Under the pieces are notes generated by a model that ran no database searches, was not told where the DNA came from, and saw only the letters and a list, made by a program, of their open reading frames with translations. Positions 1 through 5,779 of a DNA stretch of 5,779 nucleotides are shown piece after piece. The first letter of the stretch is position 1. Each line of letters opens with the position of its first letter. Position numbers and translations under genes: made by a program. Source of the stretch: Burkholderiaceae bacterium (GTDB taxonomy: Bacteria; Pseudomonadota; Gammaproteobacteria; Burkholderiales; Burkholderiaceae_F); contig JACCYC010000307.1 of the NCBI GenBank assembly GCA_013696665.1, positions 1 to 5,779 of the forward strand, given 5' to 3'.

Positions 1-36
1 GACCTTAGAGGGTTGATACGTTCGTTTGGTGGCCAT
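1..36 (-). CDS. rpmH: Large ribosomal subunit protein L34 (bL34), N-terminal 12 codons only
   Basis: The minus strand starting with the ATG at 36-34 reads MATKRTYQPSKV and then leaves the window at its left edge, so this gene is partial. The block KRTYQPS is the hallmark N-terminus of bacterial L34, a basic protein of about 44-46 residues in the 50S subunit. A gene this short and cut off cannot be recognised by length, so the call rests on the motif and on position: rpmH lies divergently upstream of dnaA in many proteobacteria, normally followed by rnpA. Two extra residues (Ala-Thr) precede KRTYQPS, where many betaproteobacterial L34 proteins start directly with MKRTYQPS; no other start codon is available in frame within those residues. 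A weak Shine-Dalgarno-like AGAGAG (46-41) lies 4 nt before the ATG. A good promoter lies about 85 bp upstream. Confidence 0.9.
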   Translation of the reverse strand, partial: MATKRTYQPSKV

Positions 37-119
37 GACACTCTCTGCGATCTTTCGGAAACAGTGGTCGTCCGACGCCCGCCCTGCAAGGCACGCCAAC
101 AGACGCAAGAAAGCGCAGC

Positions 120-149
120 ATTAGACGTGATCCGACGAATCGCTGTCAA
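120..149 (-). promoter_or_regulatory. Probable sigma-70 promoter of rpmH
   Basis: Read on the minus strand, positions 149-144 are a perfect -35 hexamer TTGACA. After an 18-bp spacer, positions 125-120 are TCTAAT, a 5/6 match to the -10 consensus TATAAT. Transcription would start near position 113 and give a leader of roughly 77 nt before the rpmH ATG. This is the best promoter match I found in the window, which fits a highly expressed ribosomal protein gene. The start site is inferred, not observed. Confidence 0.6.
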
Positions 150-242
150 ACCGGTCCGGAAACGCCTAACCCCAGCGCGTTCGACAGCGCTCCTTTCTCG
201 TGCGCTGCAACGATCAATTGATTGAACACAATTGCGTTTACC

Positions 243-251
243 TGTGGATAA
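243..251 (-). promoter_or_regulatory. Perfect DnaA box upstream of dnaA
   Basis: TGTGGATAA on the plus strand is the exact complement of the consensus high-affinity DnaA box TTATCCACA. It lies about 205 bp before the dnaA start and is the only 9/9 match I found in the noncoding parts of the window. DnaA boxes in dnaA promoter regions are known to mediate autorepression in several bacteria, so that is the most likely role here. Taking part in origin function is an alternative. No strong promoter is visible at the box itself: TTGAAC (222-227) and GATAAC (247-252) are 19 bp apart and each match only 4/6. Confidence 0.75.
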
Positions 252-393
252 CGTGGGTCGGCATGGGTAGAATTCGTCCTTCGCCGGTGGCGGGTCGGCA
301 GCGCTGAAATATCGTGCAAAACGCCAGATGCGCGCTTCTTGGTCCGACCGCCGCAATGCGGAGCAGGGCGATGTGCCGTGAGGGGCGTGGCAG

Positions 394-423
394 TTCACCG
401 GCAACAAGCACTTCTTTTATTAA
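394..423 (+). promoter_or_regulatory. Weak candidate dnaA promoter
   Basis: TTCACC (394-399, 4/6 to TTGACA) and TATTAA (418-423, 4/6 to TATAAT) are separated by 18 bp and lie in the AT-rich patch before dnaA. Transcription would begin near 430, leaving a leader of about 27 nt. Both hexamers are poor matches, so this is a suggestion only. A promoter farther upstream near the DnaA box is equally possible. Confidence 0.27.
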
Positions 424-456
424 AACAAAAAGCTAGCCGCAGGGCCGTCGAAAGAA

Positions 457-1845
457 ATGATGCACCTATGGAATGACTGTTCGCGGCTGCTCGAGAGCGA
501 ACTAACGCCGCAACAATTTTCCGCCTGGATCAAACCGCTTAAAGCGCTCGACTTCGATGAATCGACCGCGACACTTACGATCTGCGCACCGAATCGACTC
601 AAGCTCGACGCGATCCGCTCGCAGTTCACGGATCAGATCATCGGCGTGGTTTCGCGCGTAATGCAGCGCCCGGTTTCGATCGTGTTCGCTGTCGAAGGCG
701 CGTATTCGGGCGCGGGCGGCCTGCGCTTCCCCGCAAATGGTGCGACGCTTGACGACGCAGCCAGCCCGGCAGAAGCCGTTCGGATTTCCTCCACACCGTT
801 ATCGGCCTCTAGCGAACCGATGGAACGCGCACGGCTCAACCCCAATTTGACGTTTGAAACCTTCGTCACCGGCAAAGCGAATCAACTCGCGCGTGCTGCC
901 GCAATGCAGGTCGCCGAGAACCCCGGCGGCTCCTATAACCCGCTGTTCTTGTATGGCGGCGTGGGCCTCGGCAAAACCCATCTGACACATGCGGTGGGTA
1001 ACGCAGTGCTGGGGCGCGCACAGGGTGCCAAGGTGCGATACATCCACGCCGAGCAATACGTCAGCGACGTGGTGCGCGCTTACCAACGCAAGGCGTTCGA
1101 CGATTTCAAGCGTTATTACCACTCGCTCGATCTGCTGCTGATCGACGACATCCAGTTTTTTGCCGGGAAGGCCCGTACACAGGAAGAGTTCTTCTACGCA
1201 TTTGAAGCGCTGGTAGCCGGCCGCAAGCAAATCATCATCACCTGCGATACCTATCCCAAAGAATTGAAGGACATGGAAGACCGCCTGGTGTCGCGGTTTA
1301 CGTCGGGACTAACGGTTGCGATTGAGCCGCCCGAGCTGGAAATGAGAGTTGCGATCCTTCTGAAGAAAGCCGAGGTCGAAGGCGCGCAATTGAAAGAAGA
1401 AGTCGCATTTTTCATTGCCAAGAATCTGCGCAGCAACGTGCGAGAGCTTGAGGGTGCATTACGCAAGGTGATGGCGTACTCGGCGTTTCATGGAAGAACC
1501 ATGACTCTGGACGTTGCACGCGAAGCATTGAAGGATCTGCTGTCGGCCTCGACCGCGCAGGTGACCGTTGAGCTGATCCAAAGGACCGTGGCTGACTATT
1601 ACAAGATCAAAGTCGCTGACATGTATAGCAAGCGGCGACCGACCGCGATCGCGTTTCCGCGTCAGATCGCGATGTATCTGGCGAAAGAGCTCACGCAAAA
1701 AAGTTTGCCTGAGATCGGTGAGCTTTTTGGCGGGCGAGATCACACCACTGTATTACATGCGGTGCGCAAGATCAGCGGGGAGCGCAACAACAATTCCGAG
1801 ACCAACCACGCGCTGCACGTGCTCGAACAGACACTGAAAGGTTGA
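457..1845 (+). CDS. dnaA: Chromosomal replication initiator protein DnaA
   Basis: DnaA is the AAA+ ATPase that binds DnaA boxes, melts oriC and helps load the DnaB helicase. The 462 residues show all four domains. Domain I (about 1-80) has Trp5 and the LTPQQFSAWIKPL segment typical of the N-terminal interaction domain. Domain II (about 81-125) is a short linker rich in Ala and Ser. Domain III has Walker A GGVGLGKTH (167-175, Lys173), Walker B LLLIDDIQ (226-233, Asp230/Asp231), the arginine finger Arg280 in DRLVSRF and the sensor 2 Arg329 in NVRELEG. Domain IV has Arg394 in SKRRPTAIAFPRQ and the signature DHTTVLHA (428-435) for box recognition. Length is within the family range and the frame is intact. 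Two ATGs are adjacent (457 and 460). The ribosome site is weak: AGGG at 441-444 is 12 nt from the first ATG and GAAAG at 450-454 is 5 nt from the second, so the start is uncertain by one codon. A DnaA box upstream suggests autoregulation. Confidence 0.98.
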   Translation: MMHLWNDCSRLLESELTPQQFSAWIKPLKALDFDESTATLTICAPNRLKLDAIRSQFTDQIIGVVSRVMQRPVSIVFAVEGAYSGAGGLRFPANGATLDDAASPAEAVRISSTPLSASSEPMERARLNPNLTFETFVTGKANQLARAAAMQVAENPGGSYNPLFLYGGVGLGKTHLTHAVGNAVLGRAQGAKVRYIHAEQYVSDVVRAYQRKAFDDFKRYYHSLDLLLIDDIQFFAGKARTQEEFFYAFEALVAGRKQIIITCDTYPKELKDMEDRLVSRFTSGLTVAIEPPELEMRVAILLKKAEVEGAQLKEEVAFFIAKNLRSNVRELEGALRKVMAYSAFHGRTMTLDVAREALKDLLSASTAQVTVELIQRTVADYYKIKVADMYSKRRPTAIAFPRQIAMYLAKELTQKSLPEIGELFGGRDHTTVLHAVRKISGERNNNSETNHALHVLEQTLKG

Positions 1846-1880
1846 TCATGACAACCTTCGATGTCATCGCAAAGACGAGA

Positions 1881-1917
1881 TTAAGCCTCGGGATAACTGC
1901 GTTATGCCTGGGGATAA
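1881..1917. repeat. 16-bp direct repeat with 21-bp period, carrying DnaA-box-like cores
   Basis: TTAAGCCTCGGGATAA (1881-1896) and TTATGCCTGGGGATAA (1902-1917) match at 14 of 16 positions and start exactly 21 bp apart, about two helical turns, so both copies face the same side of the DNA. Each ends in GGGATAA, the complement of TTATCCC, so each copy includes a degenerate DnaA box on the minus strand (7/9 and 8/9). A small inverted repeat, ATAAC-TGC-GTTAT (1893-1905), bridges the two copies. I infer a cooperative DnaA or other origin-binding-protein array. Only two copies are visible. Confidence 0.55.
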
Positions 1918-1965
1918 ATCAGGCCTGCGCGCACCGCAGTAGGGCAGCGGCAAAAGTTGTTCTTT

Positions 1966-1974
1966 TCATCCACA
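1966..1974 (+). promoter_or_regulatory. DnaA box, 8/9 match
   Basis: TCATCCACA differs from TTATCCACA only at its second base. It lies in the dnaA-dnaN gap, on the opposite strand to the two repeat-associated boxes, and 34 bp before the next box in the same orientation. Confidence 0.5.
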
Positions 1975-1999
1975 GCAAAGCGATCGCCAGATACCGTGG

Positions 2000-2008
2000 T
2001 TATCCACC
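2000..2008 (+). promoter_or_regulatory. DnaA box, 8/9 match
   Basis: TTATCCACC differs from the consensus only at the last base. It sits in a short inverted repeat, GTGG-TTAT-CCAC (1996-2007). It is the box closest to the AT-rich segment, about 70 bp away, and points toward it. Confidence 0.55.
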
Positions 2009-2054
2009 GCAAAACACAGCGGGCAAGTGTTTGATGAATTGGGGTTCGTTTGAG

Positions 2055-2083
2055 TTGTCCCCCAAATAGTCCCGCCTTATTAC
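2055..2083 (+). promoter_or_regulatory. Weak candidate dnaN promoter
   Basis: TTGTCC (2055-2060, 4/6) and TATTAC (2078-2083, 4/6) are separated by the optimal 17 bp. Transcription would start near 2090, giving a leader of about 33 nt that carries the dnaN ribosome site. The match is modest. Read-through from dnaA is a reasonable alternative because no good terminator separates the genes. Confidence 0.3.
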
Positions 2084-2122
2084 TTGTTAGTTACTAATAT
2101 GAAGATAAAAAGGAACTAAGTA
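2077..2122. other. AT-rich segment, candidate DNA unwinding element
   Basis: Of these 46 bp only 10 are G or C (about 78% AT), a sharp local drop against the GC-rich surroundings. It lies at the dnaN-proximal end of the box cluster, as an unwinding element usually lies to one side of the boxes. It also contains the dnaN ribosome binding site and possibly its -10 element, so part of the AT bias could simply reflect those signals. Confidence 0.45.
2111..2114 (+). promoter_or_regulatory. Ribosome binding site of dnaN
   Basis: AGGA, preceded by a run of A, lies 8 nt before the ATG at 2123. It is the clearest Shine-Dalgarno sequence in the window and fixes the dnaN start. Confidence 0.75.
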
Positions 2123-3223
2123 ATGCAACTCGTCAAAGCCAGTCGCGATGCATTGCTGAAACCGTTGCAGGTCGTCAGCGGTATCGTCGAACGGCGGCAG
2201 ACTCTACCGATCCTGGCAAACATCCTGCTGCGCAAGGACGGCGATCGGATTTCGTTCACGGCCACCGATCTAGAAATCCAGATCCAGACCAGTGCCGCTA
2301 TCGGCGCGGGCAGCGATACGGCTGCGACCACGATCGCAGCCCGCAAGCTCGTCGATATTCTTCGCGCACTGCCCGACGCCGATGTGCAGTTGTCACTAAC
2401 CAACAAAAAAATGGCGGTCGCTAGCGGCAAGAGCCGGTTTAATTTGCAGACGCTGGCAGCGGAAGAATTTCCTACGGTGGCGCAAGCCGAGTTCACCGCC
2501 GATTTTTCTTTGCCTTCCGCGACGCTGAAATATCTGCTCGGCATGGTGCACTTTGCGATGGCGCAACAGGACATTCGTTACTACCTGAACGGAATGTTGC
2601 TCGTGGTTGACGGCACAGTGGTACGTGCTGTAGCGACCGACGGCCACCGGCTGGCGTTGGCCGAAGTGAGCAAGGCCGATGCGTCGAACAAAATCGAAGC
2701 AATCGTTCCGCGCAAGACGATTCTCGAACTGGGTCGCCTGCTCCCCGACAACGACGACCTGGTACGCGTACAGATGGCCGCCAACCAGGCAAAGTTCAGT
2801 TTCGGCGATATTGAGCTGATCTCGAAACTAGTCGAAGGAAAATTTCCGGACTATCAGCGCGTCGTGCCGGCGGTCAACACAAAGGTCTTCGCGATCAACC
2901 GCGAGGATCTGATGCATGCGCTGCAGCGCGCCGCCATCCTGACCACCGACAAGTTCAAGGGCGTACGCATGCTGCTGGCGACGGGCAGCCTGAAGATAAA
3001 TTCGACCAACGCCGATCAGGAAGATGCACAGGAAGAATTGGAAATTGGCTACGAGGGCGAGCCGCTTGATATTGGTTTTAATGTCAACTATCTACTCGAT
3101 GTGCTTGCGAATCTGAAGAACGACGAAGTGAGCTTTTCGCTGGGCGATGCGCTAGGCAGCGCGTTGATCACGATGCCGAACTCGGACAAATTCAAGTACG
3201 TCGTCATGCCAATGCGGATTTAG
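2123..3223 (+). CDS. dnaN: DNA polymerase III beta subunit (sliding clamp)
   Basis: DnaN forms a dimeric ring around DNA that holds the replicative polymerase on its template and serves as a docking site for repair polymerases, ligase, MutS/MutL and Hda-type proteins. The product is 366 residues, the same as the Escherichia coli clamp. The partner-binding pocket is fully conserved at the equivalent positions: Leu155 in RYYLNG, Thr172 to Leu177 in TDGHRL, Pro242, Arg246 and Val247 in FPDYQRVVP, and the C-terminal VVMPMRI with Val360, Met362, Pro363, Met364 and Arg365. Three clamp domains of about 120 residues each fit this length. The start is supported by AGGA 8 nt upstream and by the conserved beginning MQLVKASRDALLKPL. 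gyrB begins 6 bp after the stop, with no recF between them, which suggests one transcript. No anomaly is seen. Confidence 0.98.
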   Translation: MQLVKASRDALLKPLQVVSGIVERRQTLPILANILLRKDGDRISFTATDLEIQIQTSAAIGAGSDTAATTIAARKLVDILRALPDADVQLSLTNKKMAVASGKSRFNLQTLAAEEFPTVAQAEFTADFSLPSATLKYLLGMVHFAMAQQDIRYYLNGMLLVVDGTVVRAVATDGHRLALAEVSKADASNKIEAIVPRKTILELGRLLPDNDDLVRVQMAANQAKFSFGDIELISKLVEGKFPDYQRVVPAVNTKVFAINREDLMHALQRAAILTTDKFKGVRMLLATGSLKINSTNADQEDAQEELEIGYEGEPLDIGFNVNYLLDVLANLKNDEVSFSLGDALGSALITMPNSDKFKYVVMPMRI

Positions 3224-3229
3224 CAATCA

Positions 3230-5776
3230 ATGTCTGCAGTTCCGAATGAACCCCTGATGAGCCAGCCGCAAGCTGACGGCAAGGCTGACTATGGCGTCAG
3301 CAGCATCCAGATCCTCGAAGGCCTGGAGGCAGTGCGCAAGCGACCCGGCATGTACATCGGTGACACACATGATGGCACCGGGCTGCATCACATGGTGTTT
3401 GAAGTGGTCGACAACTCGGTCGATGAGGCGCTTGCCGGCTATTGCGACGACATCATCGTGACGATCCACACGGATAACTCGATATCGGTTGTCGACAACG
3501 GGCGCGGCATTCCGACCGGCATCAAGTTTGACGACAAGCATGAGCCGAAGCGCTCGGCGGCAGAAATCGCGCTGACCGAACTGCACGCGGGCGGCAAGTT
3601 CAACCAGAACACCTACAAGGTGTCGGGCGGTTTGCATGGCGTCGGCGTCTCATGCGTCAATGCGCTGTCGGAGTGGTTGCGGCTGACGATCCGACGCGGC
3701 GGCGATGCGCACTATCAGGAATTTCGACGCGGCGATTTGCAGGATCGGATCGTGCAAACGGTGCAGTCGGAGCACGGTCCCGTCCTCGCGTCACCAATGA
3801 AGGTCACAGGACCGACGGATCTGCGAGGCACGGAGGTTCATTTTCTGCCGGATGACACGATCTTCACGAATATTGATTTTCATTACGACGTCCTGTCGAA
3901 GCGCCTGCGGGAGCTGTCATTCCTGAACAACGGCGTGCGCATCAAGCTCGTCGATCAACGCATCGGCAAGGAAGAAGATTTTGCGTTTTCCGGCGGCGTC
4001 AAGGGCTTTGTCCAGTACATAAACAAAGCCAAGAACGTGTTGCATCCCAACGTCTTTTACGTCAACACGGAATCGAGCTCCGGGGGCGGTGCGGCAGATG
4101 GCACGGCGATCGGTGTGGAAGTGGCGATGCAGTGGAACGATGGCTACAACGAGAGCCTGCTCGCGTTTACCAACAACATTCCGCAGCGCGACGGTGGCAC
4201 CCACATTACTGGGCTACGTGCGGCGATGACGCGCGTGCTGAACAACTACATCAAGAGCCACGAGTTCGACAAGAAAGCGAAAGTCGAGACCACCGGCGAC
4301 GATATGCGCGAAGGCTTGGCGTGTGTGTTGTCGGTCAAGGTGCCTGAGCCGAAATTCAGCTCACAGACGAAGGACAAACTGGTGTCCTCTGAAGTGCGCC
4401 CGGCCGTCGAGGATGCGGTGGGACGCGCACTTGAGAGCTATCTGCTCGAAAGACCGATCGACGCCAAGATCATCTGCAGCAAGATCGTCGATGCCGCGCG
4501 GGCACGCGAGGCAGCACGCAAGGCGCGCGAGATGACGCGTCGCAAAGGTGTTCTCGATGGCGTGGGGTTGCCTGGCAAACTCGCCGATTGCCAGGAAAAA
4601 GACCCGGCACGGTCGGAGATTTACATTGTCGAGGGCGATTCTGCAGGCGGTTCTGCCAAGCAGGGACGCGATCGCAAATTTCAGGCGGTGCTGCCGCTAC
4701 GTGGCAAGGTGCTTAACGTTGAGAAAGCTCGGTTCGACAAACTGATTTCGTCGGAACAGATCGCGACGCTCATCACTGCATTGGGAACGGGCATTGGTGC
4801 ACCCGACACGCCCGACGGTTTCAATCTGAGCAAGCTTCGCTACCACCGCATCATCATCATGACCGACGCCGATGTTGACGGCGCACACATCCGCACGCTG
4901 TTGCTGACGTTGTTCTATCGGCAGATGCCGCTACTGGTCGAGCACGGTCACATCTACATCGCACAGCCGCCGCTGTATCGAATCAGGCACGGCAAGGACG
5001 AGCGCTACATCAAGGACGACCATGAGCTCGCGCAGTACATCGTCACCCTGGCGTTAAGGGATGCGAAATTGATTGCTGTCGAGGGCGCCGCGCCGATTGA
5101 AGGCCAACCGCTCGAGGTGCTGGCGCGGCAGTATCTGGTCGCAGATGCGGTGATCAAGCGTCTTTCCCGAGTGATGGACCGGCCCGCGCTCGAAGCCTTG
5201 CTGGCAGGCATCGAACTCGATCTTGACAATGCGGCCAGCGCCGAAGCTTCAGCAGTGCGATTGACCGCGGCATTGGGCAACTCGACGGTGCACGTATTTG
5301 CACAGCACGATTCGGTTACCGACAAGCACCGGCTGCGAATTGAGCGCCGCCATCATGGCAACGTAAAGTTGAGTGCCATTGATGCTGACTTCGTGCATGG
5401 TGCGGATTACGCAACGCTATCAACCGCTGCGCGCACGTTCAGCGGGATGATAGGCGCGGGAGCGCGCATCGTGCGCGGTAGCGGTGACAAGGAAAAGCAG
5501 GCCGCGATTCGCTCGTTTGCAGAAGCGGTCGACTGGCTGATGCGGGAAGCCGAAGCGTCGGTCACGCGCCAGCGCTACAAGGGGCTGGGTGAAATGAATC
5601 CGTCCCAGCTCTGGGAAACAACGATGGACCCGGCGGTGCGACGCATGCTGAAAGTGCAGATCGATGACGCCATTGGTGCCGATCAGATCTTCACAACGCT
5701 GATGGGCGATGAAGTCGAGCCGCGGCGGCAATTCATCGAGTCCAACGCGATGCAGGCAGGAAATATCGACGTTTGA
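3230..5776 (+). CDS. gyrB: DNA gyrase subunit B
   Basis: GyrB is the ATPase half of the A2B2 type II topoisomerase that introduces negative supercoils. The 848 residues are complete. The GHKL ATPase domain (about 20-236) shows catalytic Glu58 and Asn62 in FEVVDNSVDEA, Asp89 and GRGIP (91-95), GGLHGVGV (133-140) and Arg156, equivalent to the coumarin-contact Arg136 of E. coli. The transducer domain contains the QTK loop (379-381). The Toprim domain has EGDSAGG (468-474) and the metal-binding DADVD (546-550). A long segment (about 590-765) matches the position of the extra domain found in many Gram-negative GyrB proteins, followed by the conserved QRYKGLGEMNP (781-791) and the tail ending ANxDV-like GNIDV. 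It is 44 residues longer than the E. coli protein, partly from a longer N-terminus and a Ser/Gly/Ala-rich loop at 282-293. No good ribosome site precedes ATG 3230, and Met10 (3257) is an alternative start. It is probably cotranscribed with dnaN. Confidence 0.98.
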   Translation: MSAVPNEPLMSQPQADGKADYGVSSIQILEGLEAVRKRPGMYIGDTHDGTGLHHMVFEVVDNSVDEALAGYCDDIIVTIHTDNSISVVDNGRGIPTGIKFDDKHEPKRSAAEIALTELHAGGKFNQNTYKVSGGLHGVGVSCVNALSEWLRLTIRRGGDAHYQEFRRGDLQDRIVQTVQSEHGPVLASPMKVTGPTDLRGTEVHFLPDDTIFTNIDFHYDVLSKRLRELSFLNNGVRIKLVDQRIGKEEDFAFSGGVKGFVQYINKAKNVLHPNVFYVNTESSSGGGAADGTAIGVEVAMQWNDGYNESLLAFTNNIPQRDGGTHITGLRAAMTRVLNNYIKSHEFDKKAKVETTGDDMREGLACVLSVKVPEPKFSSQTKDKLVSSEVRPAVEDAVGRALESYLLERPIDAKIICSKIVDAARAREAARKAREMTRRKGVLDGVGLPGKLADCQEKDPARSEIYIVEGDSAGGSAKQGRDRKFQAVLPLRGKVLNVEKARFDKLISSEQIATLITALGTGIGAPDTPDGFNLSKLRYHRIIIMTDADVDGAHIRTLLLTLFYRQMPLLVEHGHIYIAQPPLYRIRHGKDERYIKDDHELAQYIVTLALRDAKLIAVEGAAPIEGQPLEVLARQYLVADAVIKRLSRVMDRPALEALLAGIELDLDNAASAEASAVRLTAALGNSTVHVFAQHDSVTDKHRLRIERRHHGNVKLSAIDADFVHGADYATLSTAARTFSGMIGAGARIVRGSGDKEKQAAIRSFAEAVDWLMREAEASVTRQRYKGLGEMNPSQLWETTMDPAVRRMLKVQIDDAIGADQIFTTLMGDEVEPRRQFIESNAMQAGNIDV

Positions 5777-5779
5777 TCG

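Larger units (their letters stand above)
37..456. other. Divergent rpmH-dnaA intergenic region
   Basis: These 420 bp separate the divergent rpmH and dnaA starts and contain no gene I can support. The only sizeable open frame (13-225, plus strand) runs antisense through the rpmH start and resembles nothing I know. The region holds the rpmH promoter (120-149), a 10-bp perfect palindrome ATCAATTGAT (213-222), a perfect DnaA box (243-251), and a 22-bp stretch of about 82% AT (411-432) shortly before dnaA. The part between 255 and 390 is GC-rich and I see no clear element in it. In some bacteria this gap forms part or all of the origin, so it is a secondary oriC candidate. Confidence 0.7.
1846..2122. 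other. oriC: Probable replication origin (oriC), dnaA-dnaN intergenic region
   Basis: This 277-bp noncoding gap combines the two parts expected of an origin. One is a cluster of DnaA-box-like 9-mers: TCGGGATAA (1888-1896, 7/9, minus), TGGGGATAA (1909-1917, 8/9, minus), TCATCCACA (1966-1974, 8/9, plus) and TTATCCACC (2000-2008, 8/9, plus). The other is an AT-rich segment at 2077-2122. None of the boxes is a perfect TTATCCACA. The gap between dnaA and dnaN is a common origin position in proteobacteria. I see no ribosomal, tRNA or protein-coding element here. The rpmH-dnaA gap, with one perfect box, is the alternative or a second part of the origin. GC-skew over the whole chromosome would settle the origin's general position but not which gap. 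Confidence 0.65.

Noticed and set aside
213..222. Palindrome ATCAATTGAT as an operator
   Set aside because: It is a single 10-bp palindrome in an AT-rich spot with no known regulator match and no aligned promoter, so it is too short to call.
13..225. Open reading frame of 70 codons on the plus strand before dnaA
   Set aside because: It runs antisense through the rpmH start and its promoter, has no recognisable protein features and no ribosome site.
799..1230. 143-codon antisense frame within dnaA
   Set aside because: It is a shadow of the conserved AAA+ coding sequence in a GC-rich gene; the sense frame carries all the known motifs.
2039..2065. Inverted repeat TTGGGG...CCCCAA as a dnaA terminator
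   Set aside because: The stem is 6 bp with a loop of about 15 nt and no T-run follows, so it does not look like an intrinsic terminator.
1842..2069. Open reading frame of 75 codons (TTG start) overlapping the dnaA stop
   Set aside because: It covers the DnaA-box cluster and repeat, so its sequence is better explained by origin function. It has no family resemblance and no ribosome site suited to its start.
2077..2100. Possible DnaA-trio repeats (TAG/TAA steps on the minus strand)
   Set aside because: Only two or three steps can be read, they are interrupted, and no DnaA box is adjacent as that system requires.
3462..3477. DnaA-box-like CGATCCACA (7/9) followed by CGGATAA in gyrB
   Set aside because: It encodes the conserved TIHTDNS segment of the ATPase domain and the matches are weak, so chance is the simpler explanation.
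3227..3637. 136-codon antisense frame at the start of gyrB
   Set aside because: It lies opposite the highly conserved GyrB ATPase domain, and its reading shows no recognisable protein.

Overview
The window is the classical chromosomal replication-origin neighbourhood of a bacterium. It holds the 5' end of rpmH on the minus strand, then dnaA, dnaN and gyrB on the plus strand. The organism is most likely a betaproteobacterium, probably of the order Burkholderiales. Three things point there: gyrB follows dnaN directly with no recF between them; GyrB carries an insert reading DDKHEPKRSAAEIAL that I associate with betaproteobacterial GyrB; and DnaA and DnaN read like that class throughout. Base composition is moderately GC-rich by eye. 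I cannot name a genus.

Layout. Positions 1-36 encode the first 12 residues of ribosomal protein L34 (rpmH), reading off the left edge. Positions 37-456 are a divergent intergenic region with no supported gene. It contains a good sigma-70-type promoter for rpmH, the only perfect 9-bp DnaA box I found in the noncoding DNA, and an AT-rich patch just before dnaA. dnaA (457-1845) is complete and encodes a 462-residue initiator with all key AAA+ and DNA-binding motifs. The 277-bp gap between dnaA and dnaN (1846-2122) is the best candidate for oriC. It holds four DnaA-box-like 9-mers, two of them inside a 16-bp direct repeat with a 21-bp period, and a 46-bp stretch of about 78% AT next to the dnaN ribosome binding site. 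dnaN (2123-3223) is a complete 366-residue sliding clamp. gyrB (3230-5776) follows after 6 bp and is a complete 848-residue gyrase B subunit.

How the genes work together. DnaA binds and opens the origin. DnaN is the clamp that tethers the replicative polymerase and, through Hda-type factors known in proteobacteria, helps inactivate DnaA after initiation. GyrB, with GyrA encoded elsewhere, removes the positive supercoils made by the forks and keeps the origin negatively supercoiled. dnaN and gyrB are probably cotranscribed. dnaA may read into them, because I see no convincing terminator in the dnaA-dnaN gap.

The three large genes look intact and ordinary. I found no mobile element, CRISPR array, tRNA or rRNA, and no undescribed system. 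What deserves a second look is in the noncoding DNA: the sparse, degenerate box set with its phased repeat, and the placement of the one perfect box on the other side of dnaA.
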